A stretch of 64,000 nt of DNA from Embiotoca jacksoni (GCA_022577435.1 JAKOON010000011.1:1747001-1811000), one strand, 5' to 3'. Shown: positions 9,941 to 22,101, counted from the first letter of the stretch. Numbers and translations: made by a program. The notes: generated from the sequence alone by a model not told the origin.

Positions 9941-9946
9941 AATAAA
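9941..9946 (+). terminator. ehmt1: Candidate distal poly(A) signal of ehmt1
   Basis: This is a canonical AATAAA followed by T-rich sequence upstream and downstream. It gives a 3' UTR of about 1.25 kb. The proximal alternative is at 9489-9494. A minus-strand ATTAAA overlaps just downstream (9947-9952), so any minus-strand transcript would end back to back with ehmt1. Confidence 0.5.
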
Positions 9947-9962
9947 TTTAATACTAATGCAT

Positions 9963-10292
9963 TTATATACTCGTCCCGGTCTGCATGAAGGGAAACCGGT
10001 TTGCTACAATGTTTACCGAAAATGCTGCTGCAGGATTTAAATAGCACACCGCCTCTTGTGTTTCTTCAGCTCTTTCATTTTGCAGGAATTCTTCATATCC
10101 AGAGATGTATTGCTTTTTTAGCTCCTTATCTTGTCGAGCACAGACACACTTCTGAAAGATCTCGGAGCTGAAGCCCGCAGTCAGTTTGAACCTGCACGAA
10201 CCGAGCAGCGGGCCAGTTCTGACAGACGGGCTCGGGGCCCGCTGCTGAAATATTTGAACAGCTGCACCATCGAAGCGGCTGACACTTCCCAC
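9963..10292 (-). other. Minus-strand open stretch of uncertain coding status
   Basis: A GC-rich stretch is open for 109 codons on the minus strand, ending in a stop at 9963-9965. It contains CARQDKELKKQYISGYEEFL, which looks protein-like. There is no ATG in that frame at the start. The nearest upstream ATG (about 10273) lies in a neighbouring frame that reads MVQLFKYFSSGPRARLSELA before a stop after 30 codons. This suggests a frameshifted pseudogene, a missing splice, or chance. I do not recognise the family. Confidence 0.22.
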
Positions 10293-10524
10293 ACTCCGTT
10301 TGCTTTAATCAATTTAGATTTTTAAAGCCTCTCGCTCTTGCCGTGATTTTTGGAGAGCTTTTCATCCTCTAAGGTAGTTTTAGAGCAACAAACTCAAGAA
10401 TGTAAAAGACAAGTTTAAAGTATGAAGGTCAAAGCGTAAAGGTCCTACACACCCACCCAGTGCGCTCTTTTCATGACAGAAGCAGTCTATCGGATGATTA
10501 ATCTTCCTCACTCCCTCGGTGCAC

Positions 10525-10812
10525 CTATAGTCTGCACAGAAAAATGGCCGTAGTCTCGGGTCTGAAAAGTGAAGCCAATGTGGAAGTCCCTTAAAGTACA
10601 GTACCGCTGATGTCCACCAGGGGCTGGCTCCAAAAACACCTCTGGCTCCAATAGACTCCCACTCAAAAAAAAAAAGCGTCAACTTCTCTCGAAAAATGTG
10701 AAGTTAATAGATGTTTTCCATAAGTCAATATAGTGTCAGTAACTAAATTACTCCTTCGGATCAGTGTTCTGGCGGTCCATCTGAAAATAATCCCATCATT
10801 AATTAGATATTA
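10525..10812 (+). repeat. Interspersed repeat family X, copy 1 (most diverged)
   Basis: This shares CCAATGTGGAAGTCCCTT, GGCTGGCTCC, AATAGACTCCCA and GGTCCATCTGAAAATAA with copies at 22489 and 37427, in the same orientation and order. The class is unknown. It has an A run at 10665-10675. Confidence 0.65.
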
Positions 10813-12390
10813 GTGTGCAGAACCTTTAACATATAATACATGTTAACACAGAGTTGTTGCTGGCCAACCTGACTGAATGAAATGACTGTTCTCTAAATTT
10901 ATTTAGATATTTTCAATAAGACTAAATATCTACAGACACAGCTGTGGGGTTGTTCTTTGTCACAGCTGGCTACACTGAAAATTAAAATGCTGCAAGGAAT
11001 GTGTTGAAATGTTAGCCTGCCAACATTTGGCATGAAATATAAAGTAGAGCTAAACCTGATGAGAATCTGATTGTTTTTCAAGTAGCTGGTCATAAACCAA
11101 AGTATTGAAATTTTGACCTGATGGGGAAAAAAAGCCTGACTGATAGTGGAAATTTATACTGATATTAGTGGGCAAAACAACTCCAACATTGATATATTAG
11201 CCCATATTCTTTATATAAATATTGTATATGCAGCACACATAAATTTTGTTTTTGCATTGATTGTTGTCAAACTCTTGTGACAAACTTGTGACAATGACCT
11301 GTAATGGAGTCAGCATATTTTCAGGTTTGTTGTCCACACTGACATCAGTGCGCTGGAACAGTCACTGGGATTTATTTACCCTAAGCATCTTTTACTGCAT
11401 TATTTTTGATAAAGAAAAAAGAAAAGTGTATATATTTTGGCTAACATATGCCGATGCTGCTGTCTCTGTAACAAGCCGATATCGACTGATAAAATCGCTC
11501 AGGATTTCACAAAAAGGTCACTCCACTCGTAGCACTGGGGGGAAAAGTCATGGAATCAGGAGACATTTTGAAAGGACCATTAATGAATGTAGAGATATTT
11601 CATGACTGTCTATCCTGTATTTGTTTTATATTGAACAGTAGACCAAACTGAGCAAAGCCATACTGAGAGACACTACTGGGGCTAAAAATGCTGTTTTATT
11701 CAGCTAAAAGGGGCTTGATAAGGTCCCCCCTCCCCCCCCCCAAGAACATACAGTAGATACAAGTTTTAAAGCCTTATTACGCACAATAACAACTGATTAC
11801 AGCTGTCAGGTAAATGGAAAATAGTAAAAGCTTTATTTCACTCTGAAGCTGAGGAGAAGTTGTTGCGTAAAATGGAAATATCTAAGTGAAGTACACGGTG
11901 TACTAATGTCATGTCCCTTCCCACTCTGCAACTCAACTCCATCAAGCAGCAAAGTAGTAAAAGCATGAATCTAATCAGCTGTTGTCATGTAAAACACCCT
12001 CAGGACTCAGATTCAAAATGTCCCCTGTAGCACCAGCAAGGACAGCAGAGCCAGCAGGAAGTGTGGCTGTGCATCTGGAGGGCTTTTAGGTCTCATAAAC
12101 CGGCCGATGATTGCTCCCTTCCTGATTACCAGGGTGGACAGCGAAAACAGAGTCAATAATTGAATCAGAAATGTCTCCCTGAGCATCGAAGATGGCCGGT
12201 CTGATAACGGACTTCTTAACTGGCAGGACAGGAAGCAGCCTTTCCGCATTCCGAGGTGGGAGAAACTTTGTGTTTTGTCTCGGGTGCTCCTTCCCTCGGT
12301 GCCGCGCGGCAGAGCCTCCTGTCATCAGGGCTTCATGAGCTGCGTGAGCACTGAACAGTCACTTCACTCCACCATCCAGCTGGAGCAGCC
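10813..12390. other. Intergenic sequence between ehmt1 and the candidate gene
   Basis: This is AT-rich spacer. The part from about 11790 to 11895 (GAGGAGAAGTTGTTGCGTAA, TGGAAATATCTAAGTGAAGT) resembles a fragment of the 508-bp element at 4980. A C run lies at 11727-11741. I see no exon before 12391. Confidence 0.5.
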
Positions 12391-14478
12391 ATGAAGAGAA
12401 CAGTTCCCCACAACTCCAGATGGGGAGAGAGACGATCTGCTGTAGTTTACGGTACGTTCATTTGGGTTTATAACATATGTGGCTTGTTTACATGTTTATA
12501 ACACTTCTGTATATTTCTTTTTCACGTGTGTTTTTGTTGCATTAATACCCATCAGGGCAGTAGATTGTGATTACAGGCCTTTTGGTTTACTGGAGGGTCA
12601 AGACCTCCCAAGAGAGCTGCAGTGATCACCAGATGATTAACAACAGGGAGAAGACAGCAACACAAAATGAAATGTGTTCATTTTTCAGGCTCGGATCTTC
12701 ACTTGTAAAATACTGAATCACTGATTCAAATTATTTTGTTCAGTCCAGAGTTTTGTTGTCAGTAACTACATGTTTTTTTTTTTTTGCTAAACACAACAGT
12801 GAGGCTGTGTTTAGGCTGAGGATAGCCTTTTACGTCGCAGGCCTGTCGGTCTTTTTTGGAGCCTCACAGTAAAAATAGTTTTATTATCAAGTAAGAATAT
12901 GGAAATTTTTTAAAGCCAGTCTAAAGGGGTTTAAAATAGCACAAGCTGCATCCCAAATCTTTTCCAAAATGTGTAGTGCAGAAACTTTGCCTGAGTAGTG
13001 TTGTTTCAAACCGCACACTGCTCTTCTGCACTGACTGTAAAACAAACTCAGCATGTGAACACATCACCTGGCAAAAATACCTGCAGCTTTAATTATGTTA
13101 CACAGAAATGAACATGTTTTTGTGCCTTCTGTTTAACACCCTCAATAAACACACTGATTCTTCTGTCCAGCAGCAGAAGTGAAAAAGAAACACTTTTGAT
13201 TGGTGTTCAGGAACAGCTGCAGCTTCGTCAGGCCCCCTAATGTTAACAATTCTTTACGCCGGTTGTCCCGACCCTTCCTCTTCCTCTATGTAGCCAAGAT
13301 GTTTTGGGGCGTTTTGAGTTACTTGTAGTCCACTGCATGTTTCTGTATTTGATGGTCAAAATGGTGAACGTTAGAGCACAAGTATGCACACAGTTCTTCA
13401 TTTAAATTTTTTTATTTTTTTTTTTACAATTTTTTCCCTTATGGACTATGACTCATATTGTATCACATATGAACCAGCAGTTGTTATACAAAATTAATAT
13501 GTTAATAGAAATACACATTTAAATGACCAAACATCTTTGATTTGGTGCTCAAGGGGGATAGTTTTTTTTTTTTTTAAATGACCAAAAAAAAAAATCCGAT
13601 ACATCTCATTGACACCTGCAGTGTAGTTCACGTATTTCTTCGAGCTCTAACAGGCTTCTCTATTGGTTAATCTCACCGAGGCTCCGCCTCCTCACCTTGA
13701 GACCAACCTTCGTAGTTGATCAATCAGGAGGTAGCGCGCGCACGGGATCCACTTTAAAAACTCTCACTGATACAATGCAGTTTACTTCTTCACTGATTCT
13801 TAGTGTCCCAACATCGGTTAAACCTCTATTTGACCAAATACATTGCTTTCATTTGTACATTGTTCATTTCTACAGCTAAGCGCGCGAGCCAAACGCCGTA
13901 AATTTAACCACATTTTCAAATGACATGTAGTTGTTCAGAGCCCACTGAGGACACAAGGACAACAGAGAGACGAGTTATGCTGCAGAAGTGGTTGGAGAAG
14001 ATCTGCTTTGGTCGACGTCAAACTGAGTCCCTGGTCAAGCCCACTGACTTCTGCACTTTTGCGTGTTTTGGTTGGACTGTTTCCAGCTGTGAGCTACTTC
14101 ATGTAAAATTGTGCATCCACTGATCAGAACCGGCAAACTTCCACCTGTCGGTTTCTTTCACCCACCAGCGGTGCGCGCAGCCACCTTCGGCTCCTGGAAG
14201 ATGCTCACCCTGGGGTTGGAGTACGAGGACACCTGGGCTCCGTCACCTGACCGGAGGCCCCGTCCCTTACAGCGGGTCGAGGAGGAGCGAGGGCCCGCAG
14301 AGGAGACGGGCAGCGGCGGGGGAGGACCAGAGGAGCCGTCATGGAGAGCCGACAATACCGTGCAGAAGTATGACACCGTTTTCCACCTGGACGGAGTGAG
14401 CAGAGGGGGAAGGAGAGACGGAGTCCGACAGGCCGTCAGGAGGCACGACATCCTGAACCACAACCCGCTGACCAGCAG
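12391..14478 (+). CDS. Possible unrecognised gene: two phase-compatible exons
   Basis: Exon 1 (12391-12451) starts at an ATG with G at -3, reads MKRTVPHNSRWGERRSAVVY and ends one base into a codon at a good donor, G|GTACGT. A GC-rich open region at 14169-14478 follows acceptor CCACCAG (14162-14168), or an in-frame alternative ending at 14180. Both acceptors continue the frame into FGSWKMLTLGLEYEDTWAP. The second exon ends YDTVFHLDGVS...HDILNHNPLTS at donor AG|GTTAGA in phase 2. A terminal exon is not established: 15037-15148 is frame-compatible and ends near an AATAAA. I do not recognise the protein. Open frame, phase and GC content argue for it; no family match argues against. Confidence 0.35.
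12950..13390 (+). repeat. Interspersed repeat family Y, copy 1
   Basis: This shares CTCAATAAACACACTGATTC, CAGAAGTGAAAAAGAAAC and GTTCAGGAACAGCTGCAGC with copies at 31255 (inverted) and 52025. It contains the GTAGCCAAGATG stretch common to all three. No protein is encoded, so it is likely a non-autonomous element. Confidence 0.75.
13391..14168. other. Intergenic or intronic spacer
   Basis: This stretch holds T and A runs (13408-13430, 13563-13576) and a short GC-rich area near 13735. There is no clear feature. If the candidate gene is real, this is part of its intron. Confidence 0.5.
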
Positions 14479-16960
14479 GTTAGAGCTCCACACTTAATAT
14501 TTAAAAACAAGTTTGCATATAGTTCCTTTATGGAACAAACTAAATTGTAAATACAAAGATAGACCCTGATGTTTTGTAAAGGATAAATATGCACCTTCAC
14601 TAATTGCGGCCACTTTAAGGTGAAAGGAGAAGTAACTTCCTGACCCATGGGTGGAGCATTTTGGGCTCCATATACAAACATCTATATACAATATCAATAA
14701 TACCCTCTCACCCTGACAGAGTATATCGCCTAGTTTATAAAGCTCTAAACCTCTACACCTGCTTTTATCCAACAAACACTCAAGTCACTTTGAGGGAGAA
14801 ATAAACTCTCATTCAGGTAGAAGCTGCAATCTCTTCTTGTCAACCACAAGGCTGCAGTTTATAAATTGTACTGGCCCTTTAAAAGTATTTCAACAGGTAA
14901 AACGGACTGGGTGGGTTAATTACCTTTAACATATAACCTGTATAATGTATAATGTACATGTCCTAAACATCGAAAGCAATACTATTACCTATAATCATGT
15001 GTCATGTCTGATGATATACTGCAAACACTTCTTTAGCCAGAATGTTGATTGTTTGGTTACAAGAAAGTTTCACACAGGTTTTTCATTTATGGACACAAAG
15101 TTATTTGCACGTTTTGACTGTTTGCGTCAGATAAAAGCAGCTAAATAAACCAGGTGATACAGTTTGAACAGGCTGAGTACCTCCTTCAGACGACAACCTG
15201 CAACCTGCCCCATATCTCACTTTTTTCACTAATTCGTTCTGCCTCTTCCTGTTGGATATTAAACCTGTTGAATAGAGCTCTCACTTTTCAGATAGTTAAT
15301 ACAGTTTACAAAAGAATCTGAAACCAACTCATTTTCAGTCGAGATTTTATTTGTGAGAAACATTATTATTTAACAGGTTCTGCAACAATATTAGCTCATG
15401 CATGGATAAAGACTAAAATGTCTCTTCTGCTGATCTGGTGTCAGAACAATCCTCAAACTATTGTACAGTAATGTTTGATTCTTCTTGCAGTACCTTCTGT
15501 TAACCAGCAGGTGTCTCTTCAGTCCTATGTAGAGTTTGTGTTCATGATTTGGCTGCAGAGGTTGTCAACAGAGAGCTCAGCTGGATTTATACTGAAGATA
15601 TTTCATTAGTTATGAGCAAAACAAGTCAAGACAGAATCATTTCTTTACACGTTTGACATGTTGTTGGTAAATTCGACTGAACCAAATGCTTTACCTATGA
15701 AGAGGTAAGCAAAGTTTGGAGTCATAAAACTTTGTGTAAAACACTCACACATTCATGACTACATGACATTGTGCAGTTTTGCCCCAAACTGTAATATATT
15801 CAGTCACCTTCCTTTTTAAAACCATTGAGCTCACAGATTTTGGCTCAAAGCACGTGGACACCACTGTATTGTGTCTACATACTTTTGGTCATTCAGTTTA
15901 TGTTTGCTGAAGTGAAAAGGTATAGAGAAAGGCAGAGGAGTAGGCTTTTATTAGCTATTTGTTTATCTGTAAAACCCCAAAAATCCAACACAACATTTTT
16001 GGAATCTGAATATTAAGAGGAGCTGAGTCACAGCAAGATGACCTGCAGTAAGAACACTGGTGCAGACTATTCTTGTATTATGGCTGCTGGCGATAAAATG
16101 AGAAGATACGGACGCTGCTCAGTGACGAAGCTTTAGATCTAAGTGGCAAAGTAGAACGTTTTCATGCTGCATTTAAATCCATTTTCAAAATCTAATTTGA
16201 AAAGCATAACCATCGTCCCCGGTAAACGCCACACGCTCCAAATGGCAATTAATGTTCATCTGAACAGGCCAGCACCTGAATTATTGACATCTGGGGAGCC
16301 ATGTAAGCACCATAAACATGGCTTGTTTATTTCCCTCCTATAATAACTAACAGCAACAGAACAGGCCATTAAGATACACGTACTGCATTTACCAGCAACA
16401 CTCTCGGTATGAATGGTTTATTGTAAAATTTGACAGAAAAATAAAGCAGGCAAAAATTTTTTTTAGATTGAGCATCCGAGAACTGAACAAACCTGTTGAA
16501 TAAAAGAGTTTGCATTTGAACTGTCGCGACAGGAGAACTGTTCTTTTACTGTGAATGACGTCAATCAAATGTTTTCCAAAATGAAATATGTCCTTGTTGT
16601 AAGAAAAAAGCTTTTGTTATGTCACATTCAGCAAGCATGCCGGTCCAGGTGGAGGCATCCAAACAGTTTTATTTTATTTAATAAGGTCTGAAGAAAAGAA
16701 AAATTAAATAAGATTACAAAGATAGTGGACAGCAACAATGACAAAGGGAAGAAATGTCAACAAAATACAGGAGCTGAAAACACAAAAGGAAAACGATATG
16801 GGAACTGTTTTATATTCACGAGTAATATACACTGCAGTAAAATGTCTTCTTTTATTTATGCAGACTTTGTAATTCTGCGAGGTAGTTATGCAGACTTTCT
16901 ACATAATTAAAATGCCAATTTAGTTTCCAACAAATTCCAGAGAGAATTGTATGATGTCAA
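14479..16960. other. Intergenic spacer upstream of cacna1b
   Basis: This is mostly AT-rich. Around 16240-16400 a stretch with little simple sequence and several ATTAATG/TAATAA words could be conserved noncoding DNA, but that cannot be tested here. I see no RNA gene. Confidence 0.5.
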
Positions 16961-16964
16961 CATT

Positions 16965-17308
16965 ATTTTACAGCTGCAATGATGAGTTAATTAATGGATT
17001 AATCTCAACAGATAATTTATTACCTACTGATAACTGGTCAAAGGTTTCTAGGTTTTTCTTTTTTTAATGAAGAAATGCTAAAATTCTCAAATTCCAGCTT
17101 TTTTAAATGTGGATATTTTCGTGTTTCTTTGGATCTGCATGATTCCAGCATGAATATCTTTTGACTAGTTGGTCTGAAAAATAGAAGACATTTAAATCGG
17201 CTTCTTTCACTATTTGAAAGACTAAACAGCCAATCGATTAAATCAATAAAACAATCAACAGATTAATTTCTCATAGAAAAAAATAAATCGTTAGTTGCAG
17301 CCCTATAT
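16965..17308. mobile_element. Inverted-terminal element (AGGGCTGCAACTAACGA type)
   Basis: The left end CAGCTGCAATGATGAGTTAA and the right end, whose reverse complement starts AGGGCTGCAACTAACGATTT, are imperfect terminal inverted repeats. Inner words (GATTAATC, AAGACTAAACAG) fit a short element I know as abundant in teleosts. It is non-coding and so non-autonomous. Confidence 0.7.
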
Positions 17309-18154
17309 GGTTTTTAATTTTTGGAACAAACACAAACCCCACAGTCTGAATGTAGTTTTGCAGCAATGATCTGCATAAAAAAAAAAAAAAAAAAAATGTT
17401 CCTCTTATTGATTCCGAAAGGAGAAATTGATAAGCGCTCGTGTTTTGACCCCTCGGGGCTTTTCTGAACTTCATTAGTGTTTCAGTCTCTTCTAAGCAGC
17501 CAACAGACGGGGAGCGCCTCTGTGCGCTCCAGTCTCCGATAGGCCCGTTTTGGTCACATGCGCTCTTCCTTATTCCACCGAGGACTTGCTTTATAGCCCA
17601 CAGCCCCCATGCAGCGAGCGATCAAACAGAAATCACAGGACAACTGCTCTTGTTGGATTGGCTGGTTTCATTGTTGCTTTCGGCTGGAAAAGGGAAACAG
17701 GGATTTCAGTGTTTTTCTGCCGCTCCTGCTAATTTCTGACTGACACCCTGAACATTTCAACTGGTGTTCGGATGCTGACACGATGCTGTCAGGATTTTGG
17801 ACTGTAAGGTGATCGGATTTGATTTGAGCGTGATTTTTCTGCACTTAAAGCCCGGCTGTCATGATGCAACAGCTTCGTCGAAGTGAATATATTCACATCT
17901 GAAGTGCTTTATTGCTCGAAACTTTCCTGTTTTAAATGCCACTGAAGATGCATGAATGGAAAGGATCAGGAGAACATGGTTTTCAGTGAGGCCACCTTAT
18001 TTTTATTTTTTTTAATCTTTCAAACGCAGCGCTTTCTCTACACTCTTAAAGCTAAGCAGTGGTTTGGATGAAGCGTGTTGGTTGTGATGCGTCTCCCCTC
18101 CGTTTCCACTGACACCACTTTGGATTTTCCCTTTTGGATCTGTGCGTTTCCAGA
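17309..18154 (+). promoter_or_regulatory. cacna1b: cacna1b 5' flank and 5' UTR (extent unknown)
   Basis: The 0.85 kb before the cacna1b start should contain its promoter and 5' UTR. It is less AT-rich from about 17500. No TATA box at a convincing distance can be assigned. Several out-of-frame ATGs (for example near 17870, 17949 and 18069) would be upstream starts if transcribed. An A run of about 20 lies at 17378-17396. Confidence 0.4.
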
Positions 18155-18432
18155 ATGGCTCGCTTCGCAGAAGATCTACCCAGCCGCTATGGAGGAAGCG
18201 CAGGCGGCGGAGGGCGAGGTGGACCGGGCGCAGGGAGAGGGGGCGCCCGGGGTGGTGGCGCTCCGGGTGGGCAGAGGATGTACAAGCAGTCGATGGCCCA
18301 GAGAGCCCGGACAATGGCCATTTACAACCCGAACCCTGTCAAACAGAACTGCTTCACTGTCAACCGCTCCCTCTTCATCTTCCGCGAGGACAATCTCATC
18401 AGGAAGTATGCAAAGCGAATAACAGAGTGGCC
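18155..18432 (+). CDS. cacna1b: cacna1b exon 1: cytoplasmic N-terminus
   Basis: The ATG at 18155 is the first in-frame ATG and has A at -3 and G at +4. The protein begins MARFAEDLPSRYGG, then runs through about 26 residues of glycine, arginine and alanine. After that come MYKQSMAQRARTMAIYNPNP and RKYAKRITEW. The exon ends two bases (CC) into the Pro codon. Reading on into the intron would add only four residues (PYPS) and a stop. Confidence 0.95.
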
Positions 18433-21400
18433 ATATCCTTCCTGACCATAAGCACCACGCACAGAGCAGGTGTAGCCGAAAGCCCGACTGTCCTTGGCAA
18501 CCACACACCACCGCATGTAGGCCTGTTTGTTAAGCTGTCAAATTAAGGTGGTGATTTGGATTCTGGTTGTGGTAACCAGTGCTGTTGTGTGACCAGATAT
18601 TTACGCCCGTGGAGTAGCTATACCAGAATGTCTCTCTCTCTGTGTGCCTCTCTGCGCAGCGCGGACTGCACCTGTCGCTCCGCTTCTTATCGCTGTTCAA
18701 CATCACACGAAACAAGATGTTTTCTCAGTAGGTGCGGCCAGTGAAAGACTTCACATCCGCCTTTCGTGCTGCCCCTTTTATTCCCAGCCCTTTTTTTTTT
18801 TTTTTACAGCTCCTACGCGTCCACACCACCTGATAAGTTATTTTGTCAAATTTTCAGCTGTCAACAGTCTACCGGCCATGGACAGTCATCCCTTCCTTGT
18901 AGTTGATAATGAACAAACATCGGTATTGATTTAAGCAGCTAGAAGTCAACAGAAAGCTGCGTGCGTAAACGGGCGATGGTAAGTCAGCGCTGACGCTGCG
19001 TTCACTGACCGCCAGCCCCTCCTCGTGTTCCCCAGGTACGTTTTAAGGAACAGCGTAGTTTACTTTGGTAGGAAAAGAGAGCGCTTGTCCACGGCTGCAG
19101 CACCGCCTCGTTGTCTTAGTTGGGAGCGCTTTCCGTGGTGCTGAAGGCGCCCACGCTCACCGCTCCACGCCACTCGTTCAACACTGCAAAAAATATCTGC
19201 CTCAACGAGTCCTGGTCACACTTCAAAATAGTGCGAGATTTAGCCAGGGGGGTGTGTGTGGGGGGTGGGGGGGTGGGGAGTTATCAGCGTGTTTGTGAGT
19301 CTTTATCAACATGAGTCCTTAAGGCTGAATTCACAAGAGCGGCTCATAAACACAGTCAATAGAAGAAGAAGAAGAAGCTTAAAACAGATGATTTGCTCCA
19401 AAAACAAGTAAAATCACCTCAAGTCATGTGATTTTAATACTCTGTTGAAGTTTTTTTTTAGAGTGAATGTTAAATTTTTTTTTTTTAGAAAGATGCAAGT
19501 GTAAAGAAATACTCTTCTACTCATACACCCTTTAAAAAAAAAAAAATAAATAAAAATCCAGCTGATTAAACCCTTTTTTATTAAGTTTAAACCCACTGTG
19601 CTTTTCATAGAACATGGAAAGTGATCATTTTAGTGGCAGTTTGGGTTAAAAGCAGTGAATTTATATAAAGTTGGAAAGCGGTTTTTTGGACATTTCTATG
19701 AGGAAAAATGAAGCTTTATTGTGGATTAAATGGTTAATTAAAGCGACTGTCTTTTCGCAGTGAAAGCTGGGAAGCTAGACTTTGTGTGACAAACATGACC
19801 AGGCAGCTGGATCTGCTCTGTGGGTGACAGTGAGAGCAACATTACCTGTAATCAAATAAAAGTGGTCATCAGTTTATCTTTTCCCTCTACGGGTTGATAT
19901 GAATGAAACTTCCTACTCCACAGGACCAAAGTAATCCAGTAATTAAAAAAAATAACACAAGAAACTGAAAATCACAGCTAAACAGCGAAAGTAGCCGTTA
20001 CACCCTTTTACTTTCTAAATTTCATGATCAGGAACACTGTTTTCTGGCTGCATATTCGGGGTAGTTGGGGTGTCTTTATGGATTATAATTCTGCGACTTT
20101 GCTTTAATGGTCATAAGCTCCACATTCCCTTGTGATTCACAGGCCCTCAATAGGCCCTGACCCGCGGGCAGTGACCCAGTGAAAATGGATTGCAGAATGA
20201 GCCAAGCGTTGAAAATGGTTGGAAATGGTCAACCATCTGGAAGGATCGTGGGCACATGTATAGGATGCTTTCTTTGCAAAATGCCCTGAACCAGAGCACG
20301 GCGGCAGGTTTCTGGTTTGATGGACAGGATGCATCCATATTTACGTTTAATGGCATTCATGGCTGGATAATTTACTTTTCTGTGTAATTTTCTGTGGCCT
20401 GCCTGAGTCTGCATCCTTATTTCATTAAAAATAAATAGATTACAAAAATCTATTGTTTAGTCATTCTACTCCCAGTAAAGCCATTTATCCATATAAAAAG
20501 AAGAAGGCCCAACATACTATAGTGTACGCATGTAAAAACAGTCATGATTCAGCTGTGAAATGAAATGAATGCAACCTCATTTTGAACTGCTCCTTAACCC
20601 TCTCACTCCATTTGAGTACATGATCCTGGCTACAATCATCGCCAACTGCATCGTCTTGGCCCTGGAGCAGCATCTACCCGCCAGCGACAAGACGCCCATG
20701 TCAGAGCGACTGGTAAGTGCAACTCTAAGGTCACTTCATTTCCTGTCTCCTGTCAGAAATCTCACCGTTACAAAAATTAAATGTGCAATTAATTCTTCAC
20801 TAATGAGTTCTGTTTAACTGTGTTTGGTGTTTCTTCTTCCAGCTTCCATATTATAGGTTAGCAGATCTTCTCGGAGTTATTTGTTCCTCTGCTCGGGCTC
20901 CCGGGTCCCCCGCCGCCCGCACATGCACTCAGTTTAAAACCAACGTTTGAACTCTGGCAGCCATGTCGCACAGCTAAACCAGACTCGGAGAGAAACAAAA
21001 GAGCCTGCTGCACACGGAGGTCAAGTGGCATATACACTGGAAAAAAAGAACAAAAAAAAAAATCTGCATGTGGCTTCACAGTTCAGCACTTTGCTCCTGT
21101 CGTTTTTTTTGCGGGTGTTGCAGCTCAGGGGCGTTTTGGCTTAAAATAGAGAGCCAAAGAGTGTTACAAAGAGCAACAGCTTGACGCAAAAAAAAGTCAA
21201 TGAATTCCTCTCATGAGCAGCCACCTGCTCTCGTTGGGAATTATCTCGGCAGCTGCGATGCAAATTCAGCAGTGATGATGTTACAGCGAGGGAAACAAAA
21301 AAAAAAGGTAGCATTGAAAGCACATGAGAACGTGATTAGAGTGGTTACACAGAGGAAGAGAACAAGCATCCTCTCACTGCCTCCTCCACCTTGAGGATGT

Positions 21401-22070
21401 AATACAACAAGATGCCTTTTAATTAGAACAAGGGATCAGCTATTATTTATGAAGCTCTGTCAACAGACTGGGAGGCGTGCTGTAAGTGGAGGCGATGATA
21501 GAGGCAGCGCAGTAAGGGTACTTAACATCCACTGCAGGTTTTTAGCGCCTTGATCCTCTGAGAATTCCCTATCTGTTTTCAGAAGGCATATTTATAATGC
21601 AGGAGTGTTTTAGATATATGTATAATAGATGTTAACGCACCGCTAGTATAGACATTTCTCCAGACTTCCCAGCAGCCCTGTCATTACACAAGACAGCCCA
21701 TTGCTTTGTCCATAAATCCTTTTAGACGACACCAAAATCAATATCACAGTGAATGTCTGTTAACGTTGCAGCCTCCTTTGATTCGTGTTGGCCGGAAGCA
21801 GCTTATCTGCTTCCCAACAATAATAACAAATTGTCATTGTTTTACCACCACAGCCTTCACCCTTGATACAATAACTCTTGTCTAACATATCTATTATTGC
21901 GGGGCGTTCACTGTAGGCAGCCAGCCTTATAGAAAAGGTCACATTTCTTACAGCGCTCGGCCCTGTCACACTGCTTTTATGTGATTATTTATGTTGGTAG
22001 GCTGGCTGATGCTGGGGGTTGGGGACACTGTCTGTCAGGTTGTAGTATGCTGGGATCAAGAGAGAGGGGG

Positions 22071-22101
<31 letters not shown>

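Larger units (their letters stand above)
8700..9946 (+). other. ehmt1: ehmt1 3' UTR (inferred extent)
   Basis: This untranslated stretch follows the ehmt1 stop. Two AATAAA hexamers are present on the + strand, at 9489-9494 and 9941-9946, and an ATTAAA at 8819-8824. A long T-rich run at 9365-9402 would be U-rich in the message. Which poly(A) site is used cannot be told from sequence alone. Confidence 0.6.

Noticed and set aside
18134..18445. Longer cacna1b start with seven extra residues (DLCVSR before MARF)
   Set aside because: The upstream codon at 18134 is TTG, not ATG. The ATG at 18155 has a good context and matches known CACNA1B N-termini. The four residues after 18432 are intron.
20552..20620. 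Ordinary AG acceptors for cacna1b exon 2
   Set aside because: The nearest upstream AG (in TTCAG, ending at 20552) would put a stop and unrelated residues before PFEY, and the AG inside GAG would remove conserved residues. The AC end with the U12 branch motif fits all data.
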